A DNA stretch of 64,000 nt from Anaerolineae bacterium (lineage in GTDB: Bacteria; Chloroflexota; Anaerolineae; Aggregatilineales; Phototrophicaceae), in contig JAJECX010000001.1 in assembly GCA_022821805.1 (NCBI GenBank), positions 1-64,000 of the forward strand, read 5' to 3'. The notes beneath the pieces were generated by a model. It was not told where the DNA came from and made no database searches. It worked only from the letters and a program-made list of their open reading frames with translations. How positions within the stretch are numbered: the stretch's first letter is position 1; each line of letters starts with the position of its first letter. A program made the translations under genes and the position numbers. Shown here in pieces: positions 1-8,431 of this stretch.

Positions 1-23
1 CTGATCATTCCGCGGCAATTTTC

Positions 24-94
24 GGGCGACCCAAGGGTCGCCCCTACGATTTTCGCCATAAATGAACCGTGTAGGGGTCAGCCTTGGCTGACCC
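24..94. repeat. Pair of REP-like hairpins downstream of potD
   Basis: Two perfect 9-bp inverted repeats lie 31 bp apart. Arms GGGCGACCC / GGGTCGCCC are at 24-32 and 35-43 with an AA loop. Arms GGGTCAGCC / GGCTGACCC are at 75-83 and 86-94 with a TT loop. The first is followed by CCTAC and the second preceded by GTAGG, so the two units face each other. This form is typical of dispersed intergenic REP-type repeats; they could also stabilise the 3' end of the pot transcript. Similar hairpins occur upstream of potB at about 3.22-3.29 kb. Nothing coding is seen in 1-214. Confidence 0.75.
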
Positions 95-214
95 GTCGCA
101 ATCGCAGCGCCTTACTTCAAACGTGTCCGCTCCTCAGCCCATAAAGAGGGAAGGGGATTTCAATTGCGACGAGACGCGGGGCGCTGTTTGGGCAGCAAAA
201 CCAACTTCGTCGGA

Positions 215-1300
215 TTATTGCCCGAGGAAGATTAGCAACTCGTCCCAGGCGTTGTTGATCAGCTCCTCGGCTTCGGCGCCGACATCGATAATCGCAAAGA
301 GATTCGCCACTTGCTCGGCCGGCGGGAAGATCGCCGGATCATTCAAGATCTCTTCGTCGATGAAGCCCGATTCGATTGAGGCCTGATTCGGCGAGGCGTA
401 CCAGATGTAATTGGTCAGATCTGCGCCGACCTTGGCATCGAGAATGTAATCGATGAAGACCATCGCCAGTTCCGGGTTGGGCGCGTCAACCGGGATTGAA
501 AGGTTGTCAATCCAGACGTTGCTGCCTTCTTCCGGTATGGCATAGGCGTAGTCATCGCATTCGCAATCCCAGGAGATCTGCAAAATGTCGCCGTTATATT
601 CGACTGCGATATCGACATCGCCGCGCTCCAGAAGCACCTGCCCGTCATCGGCGGCGACGGTGACCACATTGCCGCCTTTTTCGATGAGGTAGTCGCGCGC
701 CGCGTTGATCTCATCGGGATCGGTCGTATTGGGGTTGTTGCCCAGGAACAAGTGGGCGATGCCAAGCATCGTCTGCCGATCATCCAGCCAAGCCACCGGA
801 CCATCGTGCTCCCAGACCTGATTCCAGGAGGCGATGCCGTCGGGGAAAACTTCGGTGCTGTAGCCGACGCCGACCGTTCCCCATTGATAAGGCAGCGAGT
901 ATTGGTTCTCCGGGTCGTAGGCAGCGCCCAGTAGATCGGGTATCACGTTGGCGACATTCGGAATCATCTCCAGGTCGAGCGGGATTAGCAGCATCTCTTC
1001 AGCCATGCGCTGCACGGTGCCGCCGCTTGGTACGATGATGTCATAACCCGGGTTGCCCTGGCGGATGCGCGCGAGCATGGCTTCGTTGCTTTCGTAGATA
1101 TCGTAATTGACGGTGACGCCGCAAGCTTCTTCAAAGTTGGGCACGGTGTCCTCGGCGATATAGGTCGACCAATTGTAGATGCTCAAGGTCTGCCCTTCAT
1201 AGCCTTCGGGGCAGCTCCAAGGCTCGTGTTCCATATCTTGGGTGATCGCGACTGGGGCGACGAGGCAAAGAACCGATATCAATAGCATTAGTCTTTTCAT
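215..1300 (-). CDS. potD: Spermidine/putrescine ABC transporter, substrate-binding protein
   Basis: About 361 residues, the usual size for PotD-type periplasmic or surface binding proteins. It starts at the ATG at 1300 because GGAGG lies 8 nt upstream and the protein then opens with a basic, hydrophobic Sec signal peptide (MKRLMLLISVLCLVAP). No lipobox cysteine is obvious. The mature part has the family pattern LSIYNWSTYIAEDTVPNFE near residue 40, followed by YESNEAMLARI and DIIVPSGG. It is the last gene of a potB-potC-potD unit, and 28 bp separate it from potC. Role (family knowledge): captures polyamines and delivers them to the PotBC channel. Substrate preference among putrescine, spermidine or related amines cannot be read here. 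Confidence 0.9.
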   Translation of the reverse strand: MKRLMLLISVLCLVAPVAITQDMEHEPWSCPEGYEGQTLSIYNWSTYIAEDTVPNFEEACGVTVNYDIYESNEAMLARIRQGNPGYDIIVPSGGTVQRMAEEMLLIPLDLEMIPNVANVIPDLLGAAYDPENQYSLPYQWGTVGVGYSTEVFPDGIASWNQVWEHDGPVAWLDDRQTMLGIAHLFLGNNPNTTDPDEINAARDYLIEKGGNVVTVAADDGQVLLERGDVDIAVEYNGDILQISWDCECDDYAYAIPEEGSNVWIDNLSIPVDAPNPELAMVFIDYILDAKVGADLTNYIWYASPNQASIESGFIDEEILNDPAIFPPAEQVANLFAIIDVGAEAEELINNAWDELLIFLGQ

Positions 1301-1328
1301 GACATTTTCCTCCAATTGAGATAACGAA

Positions 1329-2237
1329 TTAGGCGCGGGACGCGCTGCGCCCTTGCAGGGCCAACGAAATGCCAATCAATAGCGTACTCAAAACCATCAT
1401 GATTGTCGAGATGGCGTTCACCTCGGGCGTGACCGTCAGTTTGAGCAAGCCGTAGACAAAGACGGGCAGGGTGGATGTGCCGACGCCGGAGGTGAAAAAG
1501 GTGATGACGAAGTCATCCAGCGAGAGCGTGAACGCCAAGAGCGCGCCGGCAATGACGCCGGGCAAAATCAGCGGGAAGGTGACGCGCCAGAAGGTGCGCC
1601 AGGGGTTGGCGCCGAGGTCGTTTGCCGCTTCTTCCAATTGCGGGTCCATATCAGCCAGGCGCGCGCGCACAACGATGGCGACGTAGGAGATATTGAAGGT
1701 GACATGCGCCATGATAATCGTATGAAAGCCGGGAAAGACGCGCTCGCCGCTGATAACCGCGATCCAGTCGAAAGCGACTTTGAAGAAGATCGCCAGCGAG
1801 ATCGCCTGCGTGATCTCTGGGATGACCACGGGCAGGAATAGCAAGCCATCAAGCAAGCCTTTGCCGGGGAAGCGGCCCCGCGCCATCGCCAGCGCGATCA
1901 TGGCGCCGAGCACGGTGGAGATGGCGGTGGCGATGGCGCCGACGAAGAGGCTGTTGCGAAAGGCGTTGAGCATAATCTCAGTGGAAAAGGCTCGTTCGGC
2001 GCCCATGACGTTGTGGAGAATATTGTTATACCATTTGAGCGTAAAGCCGGTGAAAGAGGCGACCGACCTGCTTTCGTTAAAAGAGAAGAGGACCAAAATC
2101 AGAATCGGCGCCCAGAGGAAAAAGTAAGCGAAAACTGGATTCAGCCAGAGACCGAGCTTACCCAGGCGGCGAACCAAACGGTTGCGCCGCATAGCCGATT
2201 CGTTGATGAGTAGCTGTGGCGAGGCAGCCATCATCAT
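1329..2237 (-). CDS. potC: Polyamine ABC transporter permease
   Basis: 302 residues with six predicted membrane segments and the permease EAA loop (EEAANDLGANPWRTFWRVTFP, near residue 205), which contacts the ATPase. Its ATG overlaps the potB stop as ATGA (2234-2237), so the two are translationally coupled. Three in-line Met codons make the exact start uncertain by a few residues. It pairs with PotB to form the inner-membrane channel for polyamines supplied by PotD. No PotA-type ATPase is encoded in the window, so the energising subunit must lie elsewhere, perhaps just left of this window. Confidence 0.9.
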   Translation of the reverse strand: MMMAASPQLLINESAMRRNRLVRRLGKLGLWLNPVFAYFFLWAPILILVLFSFNESRSVASFTGFTLKWYNNILHNVMGAERAFSTEIMLNAFRNSLFVGAIATAISTVLGAMIALAMARGRFPGKGLLDGLLFLPVVIPEITQAISLAIFFKVAFDWIAVISGERVFPGFHTIIMAHVTFNISYVAIVVRARLADMDPQLEEAANDLGANPWRTFWRVTFPLILPGVIAGALLAFTLSLDDFVITFFTSGVGTSTLPVFVYGLLKLTVTPEVNAISTIMMVLSTLLIGISLALQGRSASRA

Positions 2238-3091
2238 GCTCCGCTATTGCGCCGATTGGCGAAGACGTATACCAGCAGCGAGATCATCACGATCGTCATC
2301 ATCACCACTGAGAGCGCCGAACCCAAGGGCATATTGCCCGAGCCGCCGAATTGATTGTTGATCAGGTTGCCGATCATTAGCCCTTTCGTGCCGCCGAGCA
2401 GATCAGGTGTGACGAAGGCGCCCACTGACGGGATGAATACCAGGGCGCAGCCAGCGAGCACGCCCGGCAGGGTCAAGGGTAAGACGACGCGCAGGAAGGC
2501 GCGCGTATCGTTGGCGCCGAGATCATGGGCGGCGTCGACATAGCGGAAATCGAAGCGCTCGACCGACGCGAAAATCGGCAGCACCATAAAGGGCAGAAAG
2601 CCGTAGACGAGACCGATGAGCACAGCCAATTGCGTGTTCAGCAGCGACAACGGTTCGCTAATCAAGCCGAGGCTCAGCAAGATGCCGTTGATTGTGCCTT
2701 CTTCGCCCAGCAAGATGCGCCAGGAATAGGTGCGGATGAGGAAATTGGTCCAAAAGGGCAGGATAACCAAAAACAGAGTGATCTGCTGCACGATGCGTCT
2801 GCGCCGGGTGCTGATGAAGAAGGCGAGCGGATAGCCGACGATGAGGCAGATTAGGGTGGTCAATGCCGCTAAGCCAATCGAGCGCTGTAGAATGATGAAA
2901 AAGATGCCAAAGGTACGCCCGTAATGATCGAGCGTGAAGGGCATGATGGCGACGCCGCCGCGTCCGCGCGACATGAAACTGAATATCAGCACGAAAATCA
3001 GCGGCAGAACAAAAAGGATGGCCAGCCATAGAATAGTAGGCAATGCCAACAGGGCGCCATTTTCGCGCATTCGCCGCCAGCGGCTGGTCAC
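2234..3091 (-). CDS. potB: Polyamine ABC transporter permease
   Basis: First gene of the pot unit. The frame is open from 3202, but residues encoded upstream of about 3091 do not look like a permease. I choose the GTG at 3091, which has GAGGGAG about 12 nt upstream and gives a short basic N-terminus before the first membrane helix (ALLALPTILWLAILF). An ATG at 3070 is the alternative. Six helices and an EAA loop (AAHDLGANDTRAFLRVVLP) are present. A weak -10-like TACTAT lies upstream, with no good -35. It forms the channel with PotC. The start is uncertain; the family assignment is firm. Confidence 0.88.
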   Translation of the reverse strand: MTSRWRRMRENGALLALPTILWLAILFVLPLIFVLIFSFMSRGRGGVAIMPFTLDHYGRTFGIFFIILQRSIGLAALTTLICLIVGYPLAFFISTRRRRIVQQITLFLVILPFWTNFLIRTYSWRILLGEEGTINGILLSLGLISEPLSLLNTQLAVLIGLVYGFLPFMVLPIFASVERFDFRYVDAAHDLGANDTRAFLRVVLPLTLPGVLAGCALVFIPSVGAFVTPDLLGGTKGLMIGNLINNQFGGSGNMPLGSALSVVMMTIVMISLLVYVFANRRNSGA

Positions 3092-3222
3092 GAGGTGCTG
3101 AGTCTCCCTCACAGAAGTGTAACGCTTGCTGGTATAGTATCGTATGGGGATAGAGAGCGCTAACACTCGACGGTGGAGTGGTGAAGGCTGTGAATACATC
3201 AATATCGCAAGACAGTCTAGGG

Positions 3223-3285
3223 GGGCGACTTATTGAGTCGCCCGAGTATTGCGCCTGGAAACGCCGGCGACCTTATCGATCGCCG
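3223..3285. repeat. Two REP-like hairpins between potB and the GNAT gene
   Basis: GGGCGACT (3223-3230) and AGTCGCCC (3236-3243) form a perfect 8-bp stem with a 5-nt loop. A second hairpin has arms CGGCGA (3265-3270) and TCGCCG (3280-3285), followed by CTAC. The GGCGAC / GTCGCC core resembles the pair at 24-94, so related repeats sit on both sides of potBCD. They lie in the divergent gap between the importer and the enzyme cluster. Confidence 0.6.
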
Positions 3286-3335
3286 CTACAAGTGACCTAG
3301 AGTCCAGCAAAATCACCACTTCCATTGAGGGCGGA

Positions 3336-4280
3336 ATGAGCGACAAACCGAGCAAAGAAGAACTAGACGCCAAGATAGAAAAGATTGACGCAGCCATGGC
3401 TGGCGATCAAAGCGAGGAGAACCTTGCTGCCTTGAAGCAAGCGGTTGATGCCAGCTGGCCCGAGATCCAGAAGCATCTGATTGAAGAGGGAAGAAAGAAG
3501 CGCGATTATCAGACTGATGAAAACGGCAGTGAATATTACATCGACGAGAGCGGGCGAAAAGTACTTGTCATGAATTTTGACGAGTGGTGGCTTAAGGATT
3601 TCGACCGCAAGGACGTCATCTTACAGCTACCTGGCGTCGTCATCATGAATACCAAGCCCTGGCATACAAGCAGCGTCTGCATCAGCATGCGGGAAGCCTA
3701 TGGCATAGGTCGAGGCGACGAATGCAGTGACTGCTTCACCGAGGACGATATATTGGCGCATATCGAGCGCTTCCCAGTTGGCCAATTCGCCGCGCAGCGC
3801 ATTAGCGGACCCAACGCTGGCAATTGCGTCGGCATGGCTGTGACGATGCGGACGTCACGCCCGCCGACGGCGCCGATTTTGCCCTGGATGGAGGCTATCG
3901 GCGACTTGCAGCTAGGCGCCCATGAACCGAACGGCCAGTGGCTCTATGGAGTCGAGATGGCGGTGCATCCGATGTACCAGCGGCATGGCATCGGCACTGG
4001 CTTATACGAGGCGCGCTTTGATCTTGTGCGGCAGCTAAACTTGCGCGGCTGGTACGCGGTCGGTATGTTGATGGGTTACACGCATCGCGCTGCCGTCATG
4101 GATGTTGCGGAGTACGGCGAGAAGGTCATCGCCGGTGAGATCAAGGATCCAACGGTGACGATGCAAATGAATCGCGGCTTCTCGCCGAAACGAGTTGTTA
4201 CGGATTATGTCGATGAGCCGGATGCGGGGGATGCCGGCGTGCTGATTGTCTGGGAGAATCTCGAATATGAAGCGGACTAG
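3336..4280 (+). CDS. GNAT-family N-acetyltransferase
   Basis: 314 residues. The ATG at 3336 is chosen because GAGGGCGGA precedes it; the frame stays open upstream to 3249 without family-like sequence. The acetyl-CoA motif is at about residues 208-222 (HPMYQRHGIGTGLYEARF, matching R/QxxGxG/A), followed by a motif-B-like YTHRAAVMDVAEYGE stretch. The first ~100 residues are charged and carry no recognised domain. It is 6 bp from the amine oxidase and two genes from a carbon-nitrogen hydrolase. GNATs of this type are known as fusions with such hydrolases in other bacteria, so acetylation of an amine or polyamine is a reasonable inference. The substrate is not shown by the sequence. Confidence 0.8.
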   Translation: MSDKPSKEELDAKIEKIDAAMAGDQSEENLAALKQAVDASWPEIQKHLIEEGRKKRDYQTDENGSEYYIDESGRKVLVMNFDEWWLKDFDRKDVILQLPGVVIMNTKPWHTSSVCISMREAYGIGRGDECSDCFTEDDILAHIERFPVGQFAAQRISGPNAGNCVGMAVTMRTSRPPTAPILPWMEAIGDLQLGAHEPNGQWLYGVEMAVHPMYQRHGIGTGLYEARFDLVRQLNLRGWYAVGMLMGYTHRAAVMDVAEYGEKVIAGEIKDPTVTMQMNRGFSPKRVVTDYVDEPDAGDAGVLIVWENLEYEAD

Positions 4281-4286
4281 AACTGA

Positions 4287-5576
4287 ATGAAAGCGCTGGT
4301 CATCGGCGCGGGCATCGCCGGGCTTTCCGCCGCCTACCGCTTGAAGAGCGCCGGCATTGAGGCGACGGTGCTGGAAGCGCGCGATCGTATCGGCGGTCGC
4401 GTATGGACGGATCGGGACTTCGCCGATATCCCGATCGAGTTCGGCGCCGAGCTGATTCACGGCCGTTCGGCCGCGGTCAACACCTGGGAATGGGTCGAGA
4501 AGCTGGGATTGCGGACCTGGCATTGGAACAAGCTGGACGATTCGATGATTCGCACCGAAGAAGGCGAATGGCTGACCATGGGCGCGGCGCGGGCGGCGTC
4601 GGCCGAGTTGGATTCCACGCGCTCCTGGGACTTGAGCGATGCGCCTGTTGCCCGAAATGACGAAGACCTGGGCAGTTACCTGCGGCGCATCGGTTTCAGC
4701 GAAAAGCAGCTGCGATACGTGCAGCGTTCCTTCGCTAACGCCGAGGGCGAAAGCATGGAGCGGCTCAACGCGGCGGCGCATCTTCAGCCTCCCCCTGATG
4801 CTTCGGGGGGACCGAGGGGGGTGGACAGCGATGGCGAAGATGAAAGCAGCGACTTTCGTATTCTTGACGGTTATGATGCCTATTATCAAGGGCTGGCGGA
4901 AGGATTGGACATTCGCCTGAATTGCGTTGTGCGAAGGATTGACTGGACGGACGGCGCGCAGGTTATTGTCGATAGCGGGCAGGATTATTCCGCGGACGCC
5001 GCGGTGATAACTTTGCCGCTGGGCGTGCTGCAATCCGGATGTGTGAACTTTGAACCGGCATTGCCACCGATGAAGCGGGAGGCGTTAAACGGACTCAAAA
5101 TGGGACCGGTGATGAAGTTGGTCTATTTGTTCGAAGAGCCGATTCTCGATCCGTCGATCGGGGCGATTTACGCCCGGGGCAATCCGCCGATGTGGTGGTC
5201 GCCTTCATTGGGACGCGAGGGCGGCGCAACCGTCTGGACCGGTTTCTTCAGTGGCGATTACGCGCGCGAGATGCTCGCGCTCGGCGAAGAAGCGGCGATT
5301 CAAAAGGGGCTGGAGACATTGCGCCAGGAGATCGGCGATCCAACTTTGCAGTTCGTCAATGCGCGCTGGGTAAACTGGCCCGATGATCCTTTTGCCTTGG
5401 GCGGTTACAGCGTATGCCTGCCGGGGCATTATGAAGCGCGCGACAAATTGGCGAAGGCGACGCCGCCGCTATACTGGGCGGGGGAGGCTTCAGCGCCTCA
5501 TCACTTGACGGCGATGGTGCACGGCGCTTATTTCACTGGTCAGCGCGCCGCCCAAGAGATCCTTGAAAGCGGGTAA
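4287..5576 (+). CDS. FAD-dependent amine oxidase (polyamine/monoamine oxidase family)
   Basis: 429 residues. The N-terminus has the dinucleotide-binding pattern VIGAGIAGLSAAYRL, then the ribose-binding Glu (LEARDRIGGRVWT), the classic flavin amine oxidase start. Substrate-domain sequence FRILDGYDAYYQGLAEGL and the C-terminal FAD motif YWAGEASAPHHLTAMVHGAYFTGQRAA are present. Expected reaction (family): oxidative deamination of an amine to aldehyde plus H2O2. The position beside potBCD and an N-carbamoylputrescine amidase-like gene suggests a polyamine substrate (inference). Residues about 167-182 come from a G/C-rich hairpin repeat inserted in frame (separate entry). It starts 6 bp after the GNAT stop with a poor Shine-Dalgarno, suggesting coupled translation. 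Confidence 0.88.
   Translation: MKALVIGAGIAGLSAAYRLKSAGIEATVLEARDRIGGRVWTDRDFADIPIEFGAELIHGRSAAVNTWEWVEKLGLRTWHWNKLDDSMIRTEEGEWLTMGAARAASAELDSTRSWDLSDAPVARNDEDLGSYLRRIGFSEKQLRYVQRSFANAEGESMERLNAAAHLQPPPDASGGPRGVDSDGEDESSDFRILDGYDAYYQGLAEGLDIRLNCVVRRIDWTDGAQVIVDSGQDYSADAAVITLPLGVLQSGCVNFEPALPPMKREALNGLKMGPVMKLVYLFEEPILDPSIGAIYARGNPPMWWSPSLGREGGATVWTGFFSGDYAREMLALGEEAAIQKGLETLRQEIGDPTLQFVNARWVNWPDDPFALGGYSVCLPGHYEARDKLAKATPPLYWAGEASAPHHLTAMVHGAYFTGQRAAQEILESG
4788..4824. repeat. Hairpin repeat element inside the amine oxidase gene
   Basis: TCCCCC (4790-4795) and GGGGGGA (4805-4811) form a stem with a 9-nt loop, followed by a second G run. It encodes a low-complexity Pro/Gly stretch (PPPDASGGPRG) in a place where the family normally runs directly into the acidic D-F-R-I-L-D-G-Y segment. 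It looks like a short mobile intergenic-type repeat tolerated in frame. Confidence 0.5.
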
Positions 5577-5580
5577 GCAC

Positions 5581-6483
5581 GTGGAAGACATCCATATCGC
5601 CTTGGCGCAAGGACATTGGACGGGCGACCAAGAAACGACCAAGGCGCTCTACCGCGACTTGACTGCGGAAGCGGCGGCGACGGGCGCCGACCTCATTTGC
5701 CTGCCCGAATTCTCGATCCTGCCCTATTTTCCGGGACTGCGCGATCCGGCGGGATTCGCCTGGGCGGAACCCTTGGAAGGTGGCGTTTCCGACGCTTTCT
5801 TTGGCGAGCTCGCGCGCAGGCATGGTGTCACCATCATCGGCAGCCTTTTTGAGCTCGATATAGCCGGTAGCTACTGGGATACGGCGACAATCCACGATGC
5901 ATCTGGGCGGCTGCGGCACTACACGCGCAAGGTGCACATCCCTTCGGGCGAGGGTTATCACGAGACCGATTATTTCGGCGGCGCCGGCCAATATCCGGTG
6001 CATAATATCGGCGCGGTCAGGCTGGCGGCGCCAACATGTTATGATCAGTGGTTTCCCGAGTTGGCGCGCATCTACGCGCTGGAAGGCGCCGAATTCATCT
6101 ATTACCCGACCGCCATCGGCTCCGAGCCGACCGCCGCCGACTTCGACTCGGCCGATGCCTGGCGCACGGTGATGCGCGGACACGCGGTCGCGAATGGCGT
6201 TTTTGTTGCCGCCTGCAACCGCATCGGGCGTGAGAACGCTGTCACATTCTACGGCGGAAGTTTCATCTGCGATCCCTTGGGGCGCGTCTTGGCGCAAGCG
6301 TGCCGCGACCGTGACGAGGTAGTTCACGCCGTGCTGCGCGCTGAGGTGCGCGAGCAATACCTCGAGCTATTCCCCTTGCTGCATCAACGGAAGCCTCAGC
6401 ATTATGGTCGGCTGCTGCACGGCATTTCGGACGAGCCGCCATCACGTTGGAAAGACACAGTCAAACAAGAAACGGGCAACTGA
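5581..6483 (+). CDS. Carbon-nitrogen hydrolase, N-carbamoylputrescine amidase-like
   Basis: About 300 residues of the nitrilase superfamily. The Glu-Lys-Cys triad is visible: E in ICLPEFSILPYF, K in YTRKVHIPSGEGYHET, and C in APTCYDQWFPELAR. The CYDQWFPE and YYPTAIGSEP signatures match N-carbamoylputrescine amidase (AguB), which converts N-carbamoylputrescine to putrescine, CO2 and ammonia. I use the GTG at 5581, giving MEDIHIALAQ; a TTG at 5563, overlapping the amine oxidase end, is the alternative. Its place between an amine oxidase and a PhzF gene beside a polyamine importer supports a role in polyamine metabolism. No agmatine deiminase (AguA) is in the window, so the source of its substrate is open. 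Confidence 0.85.
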   Translation: MEDIHIALAQGHWTGDQETTKALYRDLTAEAAATGADLICLPEFSILPYFPGLRDPAGFAWAEPLEGGVSDAFFGELARRHGVTIIGSLFELDIAGSYWDTATIHDASGRLRHYTRKVHIPSGEGYHETDYFGGAGQYPVHNIGAVRLAAPTCYDQWFPELARIYALEGAEFIYYPTAIGSEPTAADFDSADAWRTVMRGHAVANGVFVAACNRIGRENAVTFYGGSFICDPLGRVLAQACRDRDEVVHAVLRAEVREQYLELFPLLHQRKPQHYGRLLHGISDEPPSRWKDTVKQETGN

Positions 6484-6484
6484 A

Positions 6485-7366
6485 ATGTCGCGGATGGAAT
6501 TCTTCATCGTAGATGTATTCACCGTCGGCCGAAAATACACCGGCAATCAGTTGGCGGTCTACTTGGGCAATCCGCCAGCAGCGCTGATGCAGCAGTTGGC
6601 GAAGGAAATCAACTTTTCGGAGACCACCTTCGTTATCTCGGATCTGCCCGAAAACGGCGGTTATAACGTGCGTATATTCATGCCCGAGGTTGAGGTTGAT
6701 TTCGCGGGCCATCCTGTGCTTGGCACGGCATACGTCATTCAGCGCGAAATAATTGGGCGTCCGGTCGAGCGACTGCTGCTCAACTTGCCAGTTGGGCAAA
6801 TTCCGGTGGAATTCGCGGATGACGGCGTACTTTGGATGCGGCAGAATCGCCCGGAGTTCGGGCATATATTCGCAGCAGCCGACCTGGCGCAGATCCTCAA
6901 CGTAAGTGAGGCGGATATTGATTCGCGTTTCCCGGTTCAGCAAGTGTCGACCGGGATGGCTTTTGTGTTGGCGCCGATGGTTTCGCTGGAGGCGGTCAAT
7001 CGCGCGCGGGTCAATCTCGATCGACTGCGGGCGATTTTGGGAGCGCATGATGCGATCGCGCCGGCGATCTTCTGCGCCGAGACTTTGGACGCGGCGAACG
7101 ATATTCATGTTCGTGTGCTGGATGATATATATGGCGCGCCGGAAGACCCGGCGACGGGCTCCGCAAATGGCTGCATCGCCGGCTATATGGTTGAGCACGG
7201 TTACTTCGGCTCGGAAAGCATCGCGATTCGCTCGGAGCAGGGTTATCAGATCGGGCGCCCATCGCTCTTGCATCTGGAGGGGGAGCGCGTTGATGGGGAG
7301 ATCGTCATTCGCGTTGGCGGGCGCGTTGAAATGGTGGCGCAAGGGCAGTTGGCTGCTGACGAATGA
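6485..7366 (+). CDS. PhzF-family isomerase/epimerase-like protein
   Basis: 293 residues with the two-lobed diaminopimelate-epimerase fold typical of PhzF. Visible signatures are FTVGRKYTGNQLAVYLG at the N-terminus, the catalytic-Glu region INFSETTFVI, EVDFAGHPVLGTAYVI, and the C-terminal EDPATGSANGCIAGYMV. The start at 6485 lies 1 nt after the previous stop, with another Met three codons on. Upstream frame to 6404 overlaps the hydrolase and is not family-like. Members act as isomerases or are uncharacterised. Reaction and substrate here are unknown, but the tight gene order suggests it works on an intermediate of the same pathway. Confidence 0.85.
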   Translation: MSRMEFFIVDVFTVGRKYTGNQLAVYLGNPPAALMQQLAKEINFSETTFVISDLPENGGYNVRIFMPEVEVDFAGHPVLGTAYVIQREIIGRPVERLLLNLPVGQIPVEFADDGVLWMRQNRPEFGHIFAAADLAQILNVSEADIDSRFPVQQVSTGMAFVLAPMVSLEAVNRARVNLDRLRAILGAHDAIAPAIFCAETLDAANDIHVRVLDDIYGAPEDPATGSANGCIAGYMVEHGYFGSESIAIRSEQGYQIGRPSLLHLEGERVDGEIVIRVGGRVEMVAQGQLAADE

Positions 7367-7399
7367 GTTCAAGATTGCAAATGATGAAAGGGCAGGAAA

Positions 7400-8368
7400 G
7401 TGGATTATCGGATTCTGGGTCGCACAGGTGTTAAGGTTTCGTCGCTTTGCTTCGGTACGATGTCCTTCGGTGATATCGCCGACGAAGCGGAATCGGCGAG
7501 GATGTTTCACCGCTGCCGCGAGGTCGGCATCAACTTTTTTGATTGCGCCAATACCTACGCCGGTGGACGCTCGGAAGAGATTCTGGGCGAGTTGATCGGC
7601 GACTGCCGCGACGAAATCGTGCTGACGACCAAGGTCGTCTCTACTACCGGCGATGATGTCAACCAAGGGGGCGCGTCGCGGCGGCATATTCAGATTGCTG
7701 TGGAAGAGAGCTTGCGGCGGCTGAATACCGACCGTATCGATGTTTATTTCTTGCATCATTACGATGCGGAAACGCCGATAGAAGAATCGCTGCGGGCGCT
7801 GGACGATCTCGTTCGGCAGGGGAAGATCCTCTATCCGGCGGTCAGCAATTGGGCGGCTTGGCAGGTGATGAAAGCGCAAGGCACCGCGGAGAATAAGGGG
7901 CTGGCGCGGATCGAATGCCTGCAGCCGATGTACAACCTGGTCAAGCGGCAGGCGGAGGTGGAGATCCTGCCGATGGCGGCCAATGAAGAAATCGGCGTCA
8001 TTCCCTACAGTCCGCTTGGCGGCGGCTTGCTCACTGGCAAATACGCGGCTGACGGAAAGGCGGACGCGGGTCGCCTGATTGAGAACAGGATGTACAGCAA
8101 GCGTTATGGCGAAGCTGATTATTATCAGTCGGCGGCCGATTTTGCCGCCCACGCGAGAGAGCGCGGATTGGCGCCGGCGACGCTGGCGGTGGCTTGGGTG
8201 ATGGCGCATCCGGCGGTGACGGCGCCGATCATCGGGGCGCGCAACCTGGCGCAGTTGCAGTCGTCGCTGGCGGCGCTGGACGTTGCGATGACGCCCGAAT
8301 GGTATGCAGAGATCTCGGCGCTTTCTTCGACGCCGCCGCCGGCGCATGATCGTTTGGAAGAGCGATAG
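7400..8368 (+). CDS. Aldo/keto reductase
   Basis: 322 residues. The GTG start at 7400 follows AGGGCAGGAAA. The catalytic tetrad is recognisable: Asp and Tyr in FFDCANTYAGGRSEE, Lys in VLTTKVVS, His in YFLHHYDAETP. NADPH-site sequence IPYSPLGGGLLTGKY is present, typical of the soluble AKR branch that includes YghZ-like and Kv-beta-like members. It is 33 bp after the PhzF-like gene and may reduce aldehydes produced by the amine oxidase (inference). Confidence 0.88.
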   Translation: MDYRILGRTGVKVSSLCFGTMSFGDIADEAESARMFHRCREVGINFFDCANTYAGGRSEEILGELIGDCRDEIVLTTKVVSTTGDDVNQGGASRRHIQIAVEESLRRLNTDRIDVYFLHHYDAETPIEESLRALDDLVRQGKILYPAVSNWAAWQVMKAQGTAENKGLARIECLQPMYNLVKRQAEVEILPMAANEEIGVIPYSPLGGGLLTGKYAADGKADAGRLIENRMYSKRYGEADYYQSAADFAAHARERGLAPATLAVAWVMAHPAVTAPIIGARNLAQLQSSLAALDVAMTPEWYAEISALSSTPPPAHDRLEER

Positions 8369-8431
8369 ACTGTAAGCAGCCCGCGCACTCTATGGTAGGA
8401 TAGCAACGTTAAGCAAACGAGAGAGGACACG

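Noticed and set aside
6461..8347. 628-codon open frame on the minus strand
   Set aside because: It is antisense to the PhzF-like gene and the aldo/keto reductase, is extremely Arg-rich, has no domain and no ribosome site; it is a high-GC shadow.
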